DNA from: Gammaproteobacteria bacterium | Lineage (GTDB): Bacteria > Pseudomonadota > Gammaproteobacteria > Steroidobacterales > Steroidobacteraceae | Direction of reading: 5' to 3' | Length of the DNA: 64,000 nt | Assembly (NCBI GenBank): GCA_016874235.1 | Contig: VGUJ01000001.1 | Coordinates: forward strand, 62,001 to 126,000 | Part shown: piece after piece, positions 1 through 8,917 of the stretch | How the letters are laid out: the number at the start of each line of letters is the position of its first letter | Position numbering within the stretch: the stretch's first letter is position 1 | Notes under the pieces: model-generated | Told to the model about the DNA's origin: nothing | The model's input: only the letters and a program-made list of their open reading frames with translations | The model's database searches: none | Made by a program: the position numbers and the translations under genes

Positions 1-949
1 CGCTCGTCGTGGCGACGGATACCACCGCAAACGCCGCGTGCCTCAGCGACTCGAGCACGCTCTCGTACTCTCCGTGAACCTTGAGCACGACCGCGACTGC
101 AATGACACTTGCACCAATAATCGATAACACCGCCCTGACCTCAGGGTCTTTCCGGTAGGGCATCAGCGAGCGTGTACGAATAGCCGTGAAATGACGCGCG
201 AAATTGAGTGCGGCAGTGATCATCAATACGATCATCACGAACTCGATGACCGCGGAATCGAAATGACCGACGCTGGCGTCGTAAGTCGAGAAGCCACCGA
301 GCGCCATTGCTGAGAACGCATGACAGATGGCGTCGAACCAATTCATTCCCGCAAGTCGAAGCGCGACGATGCCGATCAACGTCATACCGGCGTAGGTAAT
401 CCAGAGTGCTTTGGCCGTCTCAGTGATGCGCGGCGTGAGCTTCTCGTCTTTGATTGGCCCAGGTGTCTCTGCACGATACAGCGCCATACCACCGACACCG
501 AGCAGTGGCAGCACGGCCACGGCGAGCACGATGATGCCGATGCCGCCGAACCAATGCAGCGCGTGCCGCCAAAAATTGATGGAGGGAGGGAGGTTGTCGA
601 GACCGGTGAGCACTGTGCCACCTGATGTCGTGAGCCCCGAAACAGCCTCGAAATACGCGCCCGTGAAACTAAGATGAGGCAGCGCGATCAAAAAGGGAAT
701 CGACGCTGAGGCGGACATCAGGACCCAAGCGAGCGTCACTAGTAAAAACCCGTCGCGGGCTTTCAATTCCCTCTTATGACGCCTCGTGAGTGCCGCGATC
801 AGGAGCCCGAGAACGACATTGATGCCGGCGGCTATGGCGAAATCGAGAAACATGCCATCTTGCATGATGATCGAGCAGACCATCGGCATAATGAACGTCG
901 TGGCGAAGAACGCCATCATCAGGCCGAGAACATGAGCGACGGCCAGCAT
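1..949 (-). CDS. trkH: Trk potassium uptake protein TrkH (partial, cut by left edge)
   Basis: This is the membrane subunit that moves K+ in the Trk system. The frame has no stop before the window edge, so it is absent from the ORF track; I translated it by hand from ATG at 949. About 316 of the usual ~480 residues are present, and the C-terminus is missing. Two selectivity-filter loops are visible (SGLTTSGGTVL and a later ALGGFSTYDAS), together with the typical stretch HWFGGIGIIVLAVAVLPLLG and the ETPGPIKDEKLTPRI segment between them. The start lies 15 bases after the trkA stop, so trkA and trkH form an operon and the cytoplasmic NAD-binding TrkA subunit is made first. Confidence 0.93.
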   Translation of the reverse strand, partial: MLAVAHVLGLMMAFFATTFIMPMVCSIIMQDGMFLDFAIAAGINVVLGLLIAALTRRHKRELKARDGFLLVTLAWVLMSASASIPFLIALPHLSFTGAYFEAVSGLTTSGGTVLTGLDNLPPSINFWRHALHWFGGIGIIVLAVAVLPLLGVGGMALYRAETPGPIKDEKLTPRITETAKALWITYAGMTLIGIVALRLAGMNWFDAICHAFSAMALGGFSTYDASVGHFDSAVIEFVMIVLMITAALNFARHFTAIRTRSLMPYRKDPEVRAVLSIIGASVIAVAVVLKVHGEYESVLESLRHAAFAVVSVATTS

Positions 950-964
950 GGACGAGCGCTTCGC

Positions 965-2344
965 TCAGCGCCTGCCGGCGGTTTCGCCGAGGAACAGACG
1001 CTCGACCTGATCGACGTGGCGGCGATCCGTGATGAATAGCACGACGTGATCGTCGGCCTGCACGACCGAGTCATGGTGCGCCATGATGACGTCGTCACCG
1101 CGGACGATGCAGCCGATCTTCGCGCCCTCGGGTAACGCGATGTCTTCCACGCGTTGGCCGACGACCCGCGAACTACGATGGTCGCCGTGGATGATGGTCT
1201 CAAGCGCTTCAGCAGCGCCACGTCGCAGAGAGTGCACTTGCACGACGTCGCCACGGCGGACGTGCGTCAACAGCGAGCCGATGGTGATGGTCTGGGGAGA
1301 GATCGCGACGTCGATACTGCCGCTTTGCATCAGCTCGGCATATGACGGCTTGTTGATGAGCGCCATCACCTTGGCCGCGCCAAGACGTTTGGCGAGCATC
1401 GCCGAGAGAATGTTCGCTTCCTCTGAGTTGGTGAGTGCCACGAAGACATCGCAGCTGTCGATGTTTTCTTCGACGAGCAGCTCTTCGTCCGCGGCATTAC
1501 CTTCGAGCACGATGGCGCTATCGAGCCGCTCTGCGATGCGACGCGCTTGTTTCGGATCGCGCTCGATGAGCTTCACTTGATTATTTTCTTCGAGACGCTT
1601 GGCGAGTGCGAAACCAATATGTCCGCCGCCAGCGATGACCACTCGGCGCACAGGTTTTTCTTCTTTTCGCATCTCGGCCATGAATTGACGGATGTCGTTT
1701 TTGGCAGCGAGGAAAAACACTTCGTCGCCATCTTCGATGACGGTGTCTCCCTCAGGCTGCACGCTTCGACCATTTCGATAGATCGCGACCACTCTCGCTT
1801 CGGTATTCGGAATGTGATCTTTGAGACTGCGCAAGGCCTGACCGACCAGCAGACCCCCCTTGCGCGCCGAGAGCCCCACGAGGCGAACTTTGCCGTCGGC
1901 GAAATCGAGTACTTGCAGCGCACCGGGGTAACGAATGAGCCGTTCGATGTAATCGGTGACGAGCTGTTCGGGGCTGATCCATACGTCGACCGACAAGGCC
2001 TCAGCGCTGAAGAGCTCGGGATGGCGGGTGTACTCGGCGGATCGGATGCGCGCGATTTTGGTCGGGGTGCGATAGAGCGTGTACGCCACTTCGCAGGCCA
2101 TCATGTTGACTTCATCCGAGCTCGTGAGCGCGACGAGGATATCTGCGGAGGCCGCGCCCGCTGCCTCGAGGATTGAGGGGAACGCTGCGTTACCGACAAC
2201 CGTACGAATATCGAGGCGATCTTGAAGATCGCGCAGCAGCTCTTCGTTGGTGTCGACGACCGTGACTTCGTTGGCCTCTTCACGAGCGAGTTGGTAGGCC
2301 GCCGTGCGCCCGACTTGTCCGGCGCCGAGGATCACGATCTTCAT
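965..2344 (-). CDS. trkA: Trk system potassium transporter peripheral subunit TrkA
   Basis: Cytoplasmic NAD(H)-binding regulator that gates the TrkH channel. I start at ATG 2344 (MKIVILGAGQVG), not at the longer ORF start 2377, because the Rossmann glycine motif then falls at residues 6-11 as in the family and the length becomes 459 aa, close to the usual 458. Two RCK modules are visible: the first begins ILGAGQVGRTAAYQL and the second, near residue 230, has VVIAGGGHIGFALAKRL. Each is followed by a TrkA-C type domain with IGxxL-like segments. It is directly upstream of trkH on the same strand. Confidence 0.95.
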   Translation of the reverse strand: MKIVILGAGQVGRTAAYQLAREEANEVTVVDTNEELLRDLQDRLDIRTVVGNAAFPSILEAAGAASADILVALTSSDEVNMMACEVAYTLYRTPTKIARIRSAEYTRHPELFSAEALSVDVWISPEQLVTDYIERLIRYPGALQVLDFADGKVRLVGLSARKGGLLVGQALRSLKDHIPNTEARVVAIYRNGRSVQPEGDTVIEDGDEVFFLAAKNDIRQFMAEMRKEEKPVRRVVIAGGGHIGFALAKRLEENNQVKLIERDPKQARRIAERLDSAIVLEGNAADEELLVEENIDSCDVFVALTNSEEANILSAMLAKRLGAAKVMALINKPSYAELMQSGSIDVAISPQTITIGSLLTHVRRGDVVQVHSLRRGAAEALETIIHGDHRSSRVVGQRVEDIALPEGAKIGCIVRGDDVIMAHHDSVVQADDHVVLFITDRRHVDQVERLFLGETAGRR

Positions 2345-2409
2345 AAGAATGAGTAGGGTACTCTCAACGCCGCCCACGGAACAGAGGCGAGGGGGTATGC
2401 TTGGACGCC

Positions 2410-3678
2410 ATGAACACCCGTTCCGAATTCGGACACGCCTGGAAAGTGCTCACGGCTTCGATGGTTGGCGTTGCATGCGGCGCTTCGCCGCTTCCCTTCA
2501 TCACCATCGGGTTTTTCATCGACCCGCTGCAACAAGAGTTTGGCTGGAGCCGAACCGAGATCAGTCTCGGTGTGACCATTTACGGCATCCTTGCAGCGTT
2601 GCTTGCCCCCGTCTTTGGCGGACTGGCGGATCGTCATGGTGTGAGGCCGGTCGCGCTCGGATCTTTGGCGATTTTTGGTCTGACCTTTGCCGCATTTGCC
2701 GTGGTACCGGGCGAATTGTGGGCGTTTTATCTCGTCTGGCTGATGATCGGTTTGTTTGGAATCGGCTCGACGCCAGTCACCTGGTCCCGTGCCGTGAACC
2801 TCTGGTTTTTCACGCAGCGCGGTCTGGCGCTGGGGCTCATGTTGGTGGGCACCAGCATTTCGGCCATCGTCTTGCCGTTCCTGACTACTTATTTCATCAC
2901 CCATTTCGGCTGGCGCACGGCGTACGCCCTGCTGGCGTTGTTGCCGCTCGCCGTGGCGTTGCCTCTGGGCATACTTTGGTTTCGCGAGCCACGCCCCGAA
3001 GAGCGTCCCCCGGGCGTCGGCGCGGCGTCGGATCCGTCCGCATTGCCCGGACGCACATTAAAAGAGGCGATGAGCGAAGGGCGATTCTGGATTCTCTGGA
3101 CCTCCGTCGCGCTGATCACGCTGGCCTATGCGGGTGCGCTGGTGTTCCTGCCCTCCATGCTCAAGCAGCGCGAGTTTGATCCGACGAGTGTCGCGACGGT
3201 CCTCAGCGTGTTTGGCCTGTCGATCTTTGCAGGTCGCATCATCACGGGTTTACTGCTTGACCGGTTTTGGGCGCCGCTCGTCACGCTGCCCATTCTTTGT
3301 TTGCCCGCGCTCTCGTGTTGGATGTTGATGGGGGACGCACCCGTCGGATTAGCCATGGCCGTTCTGGCCGCATTTCTAATGGGATTTGCCTCGGGCGCCG
3401 AGACGGATCTCATTGCGTATCTCGCAGGCCGCTATTTCGGCATGAAAAGTTATGGCCAGATCTATGGCGTGCAGTACATGGCCTTTGGCTTGATGGCGGC
3501 GTTGTCGCCCACGCTCTACGGCTGGGTTCGCGATACCACCGGGAGCTTTGATCCGATGCTACTTGCTGCGGCAATCATGTTCCTGGCCGGCGCGTTCTTG
3601 TTGCTGCTGCTTGGGCCTTACCCGGATTTCAGCCGGGACTCCAAGACACCCAACCGAACTGCCAGCTCAGAAGGATGA
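2410..3678 (+). CDS. MFS transporter, oxalate/formate- or monocarboxylate-type
   Basis: A 12-span major facilitator protein of about 422 aa. The first half has MFS motif A (GLADRHGVRPV) between spans 2 and 3, and a long cytoplasmic loop near residue 200 splits the two halves. The sequence style (FGWSRTEISLGVTIYG near the N-terminus) resembles the OFA/MCT-like MFS families that carry small carboxylates, but the substrate cannot be read from the sequence. ATG 2410 is chosen; the track starts at TTG 2401, which is also possible. The gene is divergent from trkA, and its last 50 bases overlap the 3' end of uppP on the other strand. Confidence 0.8.
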   Translation: MNTRSEFGHAWKVLTASMVGVACGASPLPFITIGFFIDPLQQEFGWSRTEISLGVTIYGILAALLAPVFGGLADRHGVRPVALGSLAIFGLTFAAFAVVPGELWAFYLVWLMIGLFGIGSTPVTWSRAVNLWFFTQRGLALGLMLVGTSISAIVLPFLTTYFITHFGWRTAYALLALLPLAVALPLGILWFREPRPEERPPGVGAASDPSALPGRTLKEAMSEGRFWILWTSVALITLAYAGALVFLPSMLKQREFDPTSVATVLSVFGLSIFAGRIITGLLLDRFWAPLVTLPILCLPALSCWMLMGDAPVGLAMAVLAAFLMGFASGAETDLIAYLAGRYFGMKSYGQIYGVQYMAFGLMAALSPTLYGWVRDTTGSFDPMLLAAAIMFLAGAFLLLLLGPYPDFSRDSKTPNRTASSEG

Positions 3679-4447
3679 AACCGCCGAAGACGATTCGGTA
3701 CCACGCGAAGACCGCGAAAGAGTGCTGGCTGACGTAGCGGATGAGAAAGCGGATCGCGATCAACGCTGCAAAAAACGCCACGACGCTACTCAATAAAATC
3801 GACCGGGCTTCATCTGCCGTGATGGGCTCGCGCGCATCGAGCAATTTGTAGCCCGTTGCCGCCAGCATCACTGGGATCGCTACGAAGAACGAAAACTCGG
3901 CGGCGGTCTTGCGGGAGAGCCCCGTCAACAACCCGCCGAGAATGGTAGCGGCCGAACGGCTGGTTCCGGGGACGAGTGCCAGCATCTGGAAAAGTCCGAC
4001 TTTGAAAGCGTCCATGGGCTGCAACTGATCTACGGACGTCACACGCTCGACATGGGTCCTACGCTCCGCCCAAAGAATCAGTACACCGCCAATGACGAGC
4101 GCGAGCGCGACGGGAATCGGCGCGAACAGCACGCTGCGGATCGTGTCCTCGAAGGCGAGCCCCGCTACGGCTGCAGGCAAAAAGGCGAGGAAAAGATTGA
4201 GCGCGAACAGACGGGACTGGCGATCGCTGATCAAGGTCGTGCCGATGGCCCATAGGCGGCGGCGATACTCCCAGCACACGGCCAAAATCGCGGCGCCTTG
4301 AACCACGATGAGCTGACGGAATCCGGTCTCGCCTTCCGGATCGAGTAGCGCACGAGTGATGACAAGATGTCCCGTGCTCGAGATCGGCAGGAATTCGGTC
4401 AGGCCTTCGACGAGGCCGATGATGACGTCGACGATCCAGTCAGCCAT
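3629..4447 (-). CDS. uppP: Undecaprenyl-diphosphatase UppP (BacA)
   Basis: Integral membrane phosphatase that recycles undecaprenyl diphosphate to the monophosphate lipid carrier for peptidoglycan and other envelope polymers. At 272 aa it has the usual family length. Visible signatures are the N-terminal GLVEGLTEFLPISSTGHL segment with the catalytic glutamates, and the PGTSRSAATILGGLLTGLSR segment near residue 165. The start codon lies one base after the stop of the upstream MFS gene, so the two are co-transcribed. The 3' end overlaps the convergent MFS gene by 50 bases. Confidence 0.96.
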   Translation of the reverse strand: MADWIVDVIIGLVEGLTEFLPISSTGHLVITRALLDPEGETGFRQLIVVQGAAILAVCWEYRRRLWAIGTTLISDRQSRLFALNLFLAFLPAAVAGLAFEDTIRSVLFAPIPVALALVIGGVLILWAERRTHVERVTSVDQLQPMDAFKVGLFQMLALVPGTSRSAATILGGLLTGLSRKTAAEFSFFVAIPVMLAATGYKLLDAREPITADEARSILLSSVVAFFAALIAIRFLIRYVSQHSFAVFAWYRIVFGGFILLSWQFGWVSWSPG

Positions 4448-4448
4448 A

Positions 4449-5759
4449 TCAGTCCGGTATTCTTTGACCGCGGGTTTCGATGACCCAACCCATACCGAGC
4501 AGGCCGATGAGTGGGATGAAGCCCACCATGAAAAGGGTATTCAGGACGACAGCCGGATCTCCGGCGCCCGCAGCCGCAACCGATCCCACGAAGAATGGAC
4601 CTGCAGCCGCGACGACACGACCGATGTTGTAGGTGAATCCGGAACCTGTTGCACGAAGGCGCGTCGGAAACAACTCCGGAAGATAGAACGTGAAGCTGCC
4701 GAAGATGCCGAACACGGTGAGGCCGATGAAGAAATACATGTAGAGGCGAACCTGCGGCGGCAGGTCGAGACCGAAAGTAGACAGTAGCGAAAGCGCCGAG
4801 CAACCGAGGTAAATGACGAACATCGGCTTGCGACCCCAGCGCTTGGCAAAAGGGATGGTCAGCAAGGTGCCAATGAGACCACCTAAATTGAAGATCGTGG
4901 TGGCCTGCGTTTTCCAGGATTCGGTGAGAATACTCGTGGCCGTTCGGTCGAGTCCGAGTTGCAGCGCTTCGGCTTGAGCCAGCCCGGCGACCACGACGGG
5001 AATGAAGGCATTGCAGCTCCACCAGGTCAGCAGTGCAATGAGAGCGACCAGTAGTGCGCTGCGCGTACGCGGCCAGATCTCGGGCGTGAACAGCTCGCGC
5101 AATCGTGGCGGGGGTGCCTTGGCAGCAGCAGCCTGCCAACGCTCCGGTTCTTCGACAAATGTCCTCACCCAGATCGCGAAGGCCGCCGGCAGAAGACCGA
5201 AAATCAGCACATAACGCCAAGAGACTTCGGGCACATCGGCGAAGAAATGGCCCGCAATGAGCGCGTTGACGCCTGTCGCGAGGAACAGACCAAACGGAGC
5301 CGCCGTATAAAGGACTGCACCGGCCTCGACGCGCTGGTCTTCCGGAACGACTTCCGCGACGAGTGCACAACCCGCCGCCCACTCGCCGCCGATCCCGAGG
5401 CTCGCGATGATTCGACAGACAATCAGCTGTTCAATCGTCGTGACGAAGGCACAGAGCGCCGTACCGACGGCGTAGAGCACCATCGTGATGAGCAGTACGC
5501 GCTTGCGACCATAGCGATCGGAGATCGGTCCGAACAGCACGCCACCGACCGCCCAGCCGACGAGGAAAATGGCCGTGATGAGCCCTGTCCAGTAGAGCGT
5601 CGCGGAGCGGGCCTCTGGGGAGCCAATCTCGAGACCGAGCAGCGTCGGGATGGCATTGGGTGCGACGTAGTTGAACAACAACCCGTCAAAGATATCGAAG
5701 CCCCAGCCGAGCCAGGCGGCAAAGAGTACGATCCATTGGTAGCGGGTCAATCGCAGCAT
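4449..5759 (-). CDS. MFS transporter, sugar/aromatic-acid (SP/AAHS-like) type
   Basis: A 436-residue, about 12-span transporter. MFS motif A is well preserved (GPISDRYGRKR, near residue 78), followed by SLGIGGEWAAGCALVAEVVP, which is characteristic of the sugar-porter and aromatic-acid/H+ symporter groups. The second half carries a motif-A-like FAKRWGRKP. The N-terminus has FDIFDGLLFNYVAPN, with the acidic D...D spacing seen in AAHS and metabolite:H+ symporters. It lies just upstream of uppP with a 1-base gap and downstream of pyrF. Substrate unknown; an organic acid is the best guess. Confidence 0.8.
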   Translation of the reverse strand: MLRLTRYQWIVLFAAWLGWGFDIFDGLLFNYVAPNAIPTLLGLEIGSPEARSATLYWTGLITAIFLVGWAVGGVLFGPISDRYGRKRVLLITMVLYAVGTALCAFVTTIEQLIVCRIIASLGIGGEWAAGCALVAEVVPEDQRVEAGAVLYTAAPFGLFLATGVNALIAGHFFADVPEVSWRYVLIFGLLPAAFAIWVRTFVEEPERWQAAAAKAPPPRLRELFTPEIWPRTRSALLVALIALLTWWSCNAFIPVVVAGLAQAEALQLGLDRTATSILTESWKTQATTIFNLGGLIGTLLTIPFAKRWGRKPMFVIYLGCSALSLLSTFGLDLPPQVRLYMYFFIGLTVFGIFGSFTFYLPELFPTRLRATGSGFTYNIGRVVAAAGPFFVGSVAAAGAGDPAVVLNTLFMVGFIPLIGLLGMGWVIETRGQRIPD

Positions 5760-5783
5760 CGGCGCCCCCTCCCGAAAGTTGGT

Positions 5784-6608
5784 TCAGCGACGTGCGGCGT
5801 TGACCGCATCGCGTAGTTCGAGTGTCGCACGTCGGGCTGCAGTCGCGAAGTCCTCACCCTGGCTCGCATACAGGATGCCCCGAGAGGAATTGATCACGAG
5901 GCCGCGACCGTCGGCACGCCGGCCATTGCGTACGGCTTTTTCGATATCGCCACCCTGCGCGCCGATGCCGGGCACTAGGAAGGTCATGTCGCCGGTGATC
6001 CTACGAATATCAGCGAGTTCATCAGGGTAGGTGGCGCCGACGACGAGCAAGCAATTACCGCGCGAGTTCCATTCTTTGGAGACTTTCTCCGCGACAAGTT
6101 GATAGAGCTTGCGCCCTCCCACGTCGAGGTCTTGCAGTTCACGCGCTCCGGAATTGGAGGTTCGACACAACACGACGACGCCTTTATCGGCGTATTCGAG
6201 GAAGGGTTCTGCAGAGTCACGACCGAGATAAGGGTTGATTGTGACGGCATCGGCACCGTAGCGCTCGAACGCTTCGCGCGCGTACTTCTCCGCTGTGCTG
6301 CCGATGTCACCTCGCTTGGAATCGAGGATCACCTGGATTCCCGGCGCCCGCTGACGGATATAGCGAATGGTTTCAAGCAACTGCTCTTCAGCACCGACCG
6401 CAGCGTAGTGAGCGATCTGCGGCTTGTAGGCGCAGGCTAAATCGGCTGTCGCATCGATGATGGCGCAGTTGAATTCAAGAATGGCTTGGGGCCGCTGCCG
6501 TATATGGGCGGGAAACTTCTCAATCTCAGGATCGAGACCGACACAGACGAGAGACTGCGTCGAGGTCATCGCTGCATCGAGTCGTTGAAGAAACTTAGAA
6601 GCGCTCAT
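5784..6608 (-). CDS. pyrF: Orotidine 5'-phosphate decarboxylase, long (subfamily 2) form
   Basis: Catalyses the last step of UMP synthesis, decarboxylation of OMP. The active-site lysine lies in [18 protein letters not shown] (near residue 95), the form of the motif found in the longer ~270-aa OMP decarboxylase subfamily rather than the DxKxxDIPNT motif of the ~230-aa E. coli enzyme. Length is 274 aa. The phosphate-binding end is seen as [12 protein letters not shown] with the following [12 protein letters not shown]. It is encoded on the same strand as, and downstream of, uvrD. Confidence 0.95.
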   Translation of the reverse strand: MSASKFLQRLDAAMTSTQSLVCVGLDPEIEKFPAHIRQRPQAILEFNCAIIDATADLACAYKPQIAHYAAVGAEEQLLETIRYIRQRAPGIQVILDSKRGDIGSTAEKYAREAFERYGADAVTINPYLGRDSAEPFLEYADKGVVVLCRTSNSGARELQDLDVGGRKLYQLVAEKVSKEWNSRGNCLLVVGATYPDELADIRRITGDMTFLVPGIGAQGGDIEKAVRNGRRADGRGLVINSSRGILYASQGEDFATAARRATLELRDAVNAARR

Positions 6609-6656
6609 GATGGGACGGCAGTTTAACCGCAGCCGCCGCCTGCGGGGGCGTTCGAC

Positions 6657-8852
6657 TCAAGCCGGTTCGAGATTGGCGTACTGCAGCATTAACCATTTGC
6701 TACCCGCGCCTTCGAAATTGACCTGAACGCGCGCGTGTGGCCCCTGGCCTTCGATGTTGAGTACGACCCCCATGCCGAACTTGGCGTGGCGGACTCGCGC
6801 ACCGAGTCGAAGCCCCGGCGCCACCGACTCGCTTCGCAGGGCCGAGGGACCTGTCGAGCGCGGCGGGGAATGGGCGCGGGCCACGCTGGCGGCGTAGCCT
6901 TGGCCTCCCTGCACCCGAGGACGTACTTCCTCGAGTAACTCCTCGGGGATTTCCTTGATGAATCTCGAAGGCTGTCCATAGCTGTCGATGCCGTGAAGGC
7001 GACGCTGCTCGGCATAGGTGAGAAAGAGCTGTGTCATCGCTCGCGTCGTACCCACATAAGCGAGACGTCTCTCCTCTTCTAAGGAGTCGAGATCGTTGAG
7101 CGATCGTTGATGCGGGAACAGCCCGTCTTCGAGGCCCGCGAGAAACACGAGCGGGAACTCGAGCCCCTTGGCGGTGTGCAGAGTCATCATCTGAATGCAG
7201 TCTTCCCAAGCCTCGGCTTGACCCTCGCCCGACTCAAGTACCGCATGCGCGAGAAACGCCTCGAGCGGAGGGAGATCTTCGCCGTCGACTCTTTCAGGCT
7301 CGAAGCCGCGCGCTGCGGAGACGAGCTCGAGCAGGTTCTCGGCCCGGGCTTCGCCACGTTCCGCTTTTTCTTTGCGGTGATGTTCGAGGAGACCGCTCGA
7401 GTTGATCACCTGATCGACGATTTCGTGCAGCGCGAGGCCCCGCGTATCCTCAGCGAGCCGATCGATTAACTGTAGGAACCCGTGAATGGAGGCGCTGGCT
7501 TTGGCGCCGAGTCCACCCGACGCCGTGGTCGCTGCCGTCCAAAGGGAGCTGCTGGCTGCTCGCGCTTGCTCCCGTAGCGTATCGAGGCTCTTGGCGCCGA
7601 TCCCTCGCGTTGGAAGATTGACGACGCGCTCGAACGACGTGTCATCGTGTCGGTTGGACACGAGTCTGAGATAGGCGAGAGCGTCCTTGATTTCGGCTCG
7701 TTCGAAGAAGCGGAGCCCGCCGTAAACTCGGTAAGGAATTCGGGCTGACAAAAACACTTCTTCGAACACTCGCGATTGAGCATTCGATCGATAAAGAATG
7801 GCGATGTCGCGTCGATTCCCGCCGCGCGACGTCCACTCCTTGATGCGCTGAAGTACGAATTCGGCTTCGTCACGCTCGTTGAATGCCGCATACAAACGAA
7901 TGGGCTCGCCGCGCGTTCCGCTCGTCCAGAGGTTCTTGCCGAGGCGTCCGCTGTTGTTCGCGATGAGTGCATTGGCCGCATCGAGGATGGTGCCAGTCGA
8001 GCGATAGTTTTGTTCGAGTTTGACGAGGCGCGCGTGGGGGAAGTCGCGTCGGAACGTCTGCAGGTTTTCGACCCGGGCGCCGCGCCAACGATAGATCGAC
8101 TGATCATCGTCGCCGACGGCGAAGGGCGCACCCTCTGACCCGACGAGCAATTTCATCCAGGCATATTGGATGGTGTTCGTATCCTGGAACTCGTCGATCA
8201 GCACATGCCGGAAGCGGCGACGATAGTGGCCGAGCATCTCAGGATTGTCGCGCCACAACTCGAATGCGCGCAGCAGCAGTTCGGCGAAGTCGACGACACC
8301 GGCTCGCTGACAGGCGTCCTCGTAATCTTGGTACAACTTGATGAACTGACGACGAGTTGGATCATTGCCATCCTTCATCGCCTTGGGGCGCATCCCCTCG
8401 TCTTTGTTTTGGTTGATGAAGTATTGGATATCGCGAGGGACCCAGCGCGTCTCATCGAGCGCCTGCGCTTTGAGAATCTTTTTGATCAGTCTGAGTTGAT
8501 CGTCGCCATCGAGAATCTGGAATGTTTGGGGAAGGTTGGCTTCCCGCCAGTGCAGACGCAGCAGACGATGGGCGATACCGTGAAATGTACCGATCCAAAG
8601 TGCCGCGCCCGGCATCCCAAGCAAGGCTTCAATGCGCGCTCTCATCTCACCCGCGGCCTTGTTGGTAAAGGTGACGGCCAGCACGCTGTGGGCTGATACA
8701 CCTTCCGCCTCGATGAGCCAGGCCACGCGATGCGTGAGGACGCGGGTCTTTCCGCTACCCGCTCCGGCGAGTACGAGCACGGGTCCGATCGGCGCCGTCA
8801 CAGCCTCGCGCTGGGCGTCGTTGAGCGGATTGAGGATGGGCGAAACGTCCAT
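6657..8852 (-). CDS. uvrD: DNA helicase II UvrD
   Basis: 3'-5' superfamily 1A helicase acting in methyl-directed mismatch repair and nucleotide excision repair. All helicase motifs are visible: Q-motif LNDAQREAV at the N-terminus, Walker A AGAGSGKTRVL near residue 32, Ia (VTFTNKAAGEM), II (LIDEFQDTN), III (VGDDDQSIYRWRGA), IV (EQNYRST), V (TLHTAKGLEF) and VI (RRLAYVGTTRA). The C-terminus (GARVRHAKFGMGVVLNIEG) forms the Tudor-like RNA-polymerase-binding domain usual for UvrD/PcrA. 731 aa is normal length. The start MDVSPILNPLNDAQ fits family members. Confidence 0.96.
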   Translation of the reverse strand: MDVSPILNPLNDAQREAVTAPIGPVLVLAGAGSGKTRVLTHRVAWLIEAEGVSAHSVLAVTFTNKAAGEMRARIEALLGMPGAALWIGTFHGIAHRLLRLHWREANLPQTFQILDGDDQLRLIKKILKAQALDETRWVPRDIQYFINQNKDEGMRPKAMKDGNDPTRRQFIKLYQDYEDACQRAGVVDFAELLLRAFELWRDNPEMLGHYRRRFRHVLIDEFQDTNTIQYAWMKLLVGSEGAPFAVGDDDQSIYRWRGARVENLQTFRRDFPHARLVKLEQNYRSTGTILDAANALIANNSGRLGKNLWTSGTRGEPIRLYAAFNERDEAEFVLQRIKEWTSRGGNRRDIAILYRSNAQSRVFEEVFLSARIPYRVYGGLRFFERAEIKDALAYLRLVSNRHDDTSFERVVNLPTRGIGAKSLDTLREQARAASSSLWTAATTASGGLGAKASASIHGFLQLIDRLAEDTRGLALHEIVDQVINSSGLLEHHRKEKAERGEARAENLLELVSAARGFEPERVDGEDLPPLEAFLAHAVLESGEGQAEAWEDCIQMMTLHTAKGLEFPLVFLAGLEDGLFPHQRSLNDLDSLEEERRLAYVGTTRAMTQLFLTYAEQRRLHGIDSYGQPSRFIKEIPEELLEEVRPRVQGGQGYAASVARAHSPPRSTGPSALRSESVAPGLRLGARVRHAKFGMGVVLNIEGQGPHARVQVNFEGAGSKWLMLQYANLEPA

Positions 8853-8917
8853 GGCAATGGAATGTTGGCGACGATCGAAAAGAGGGAGGCGATTCTAGAG
8901 CGAATCGTCGGACCTGC

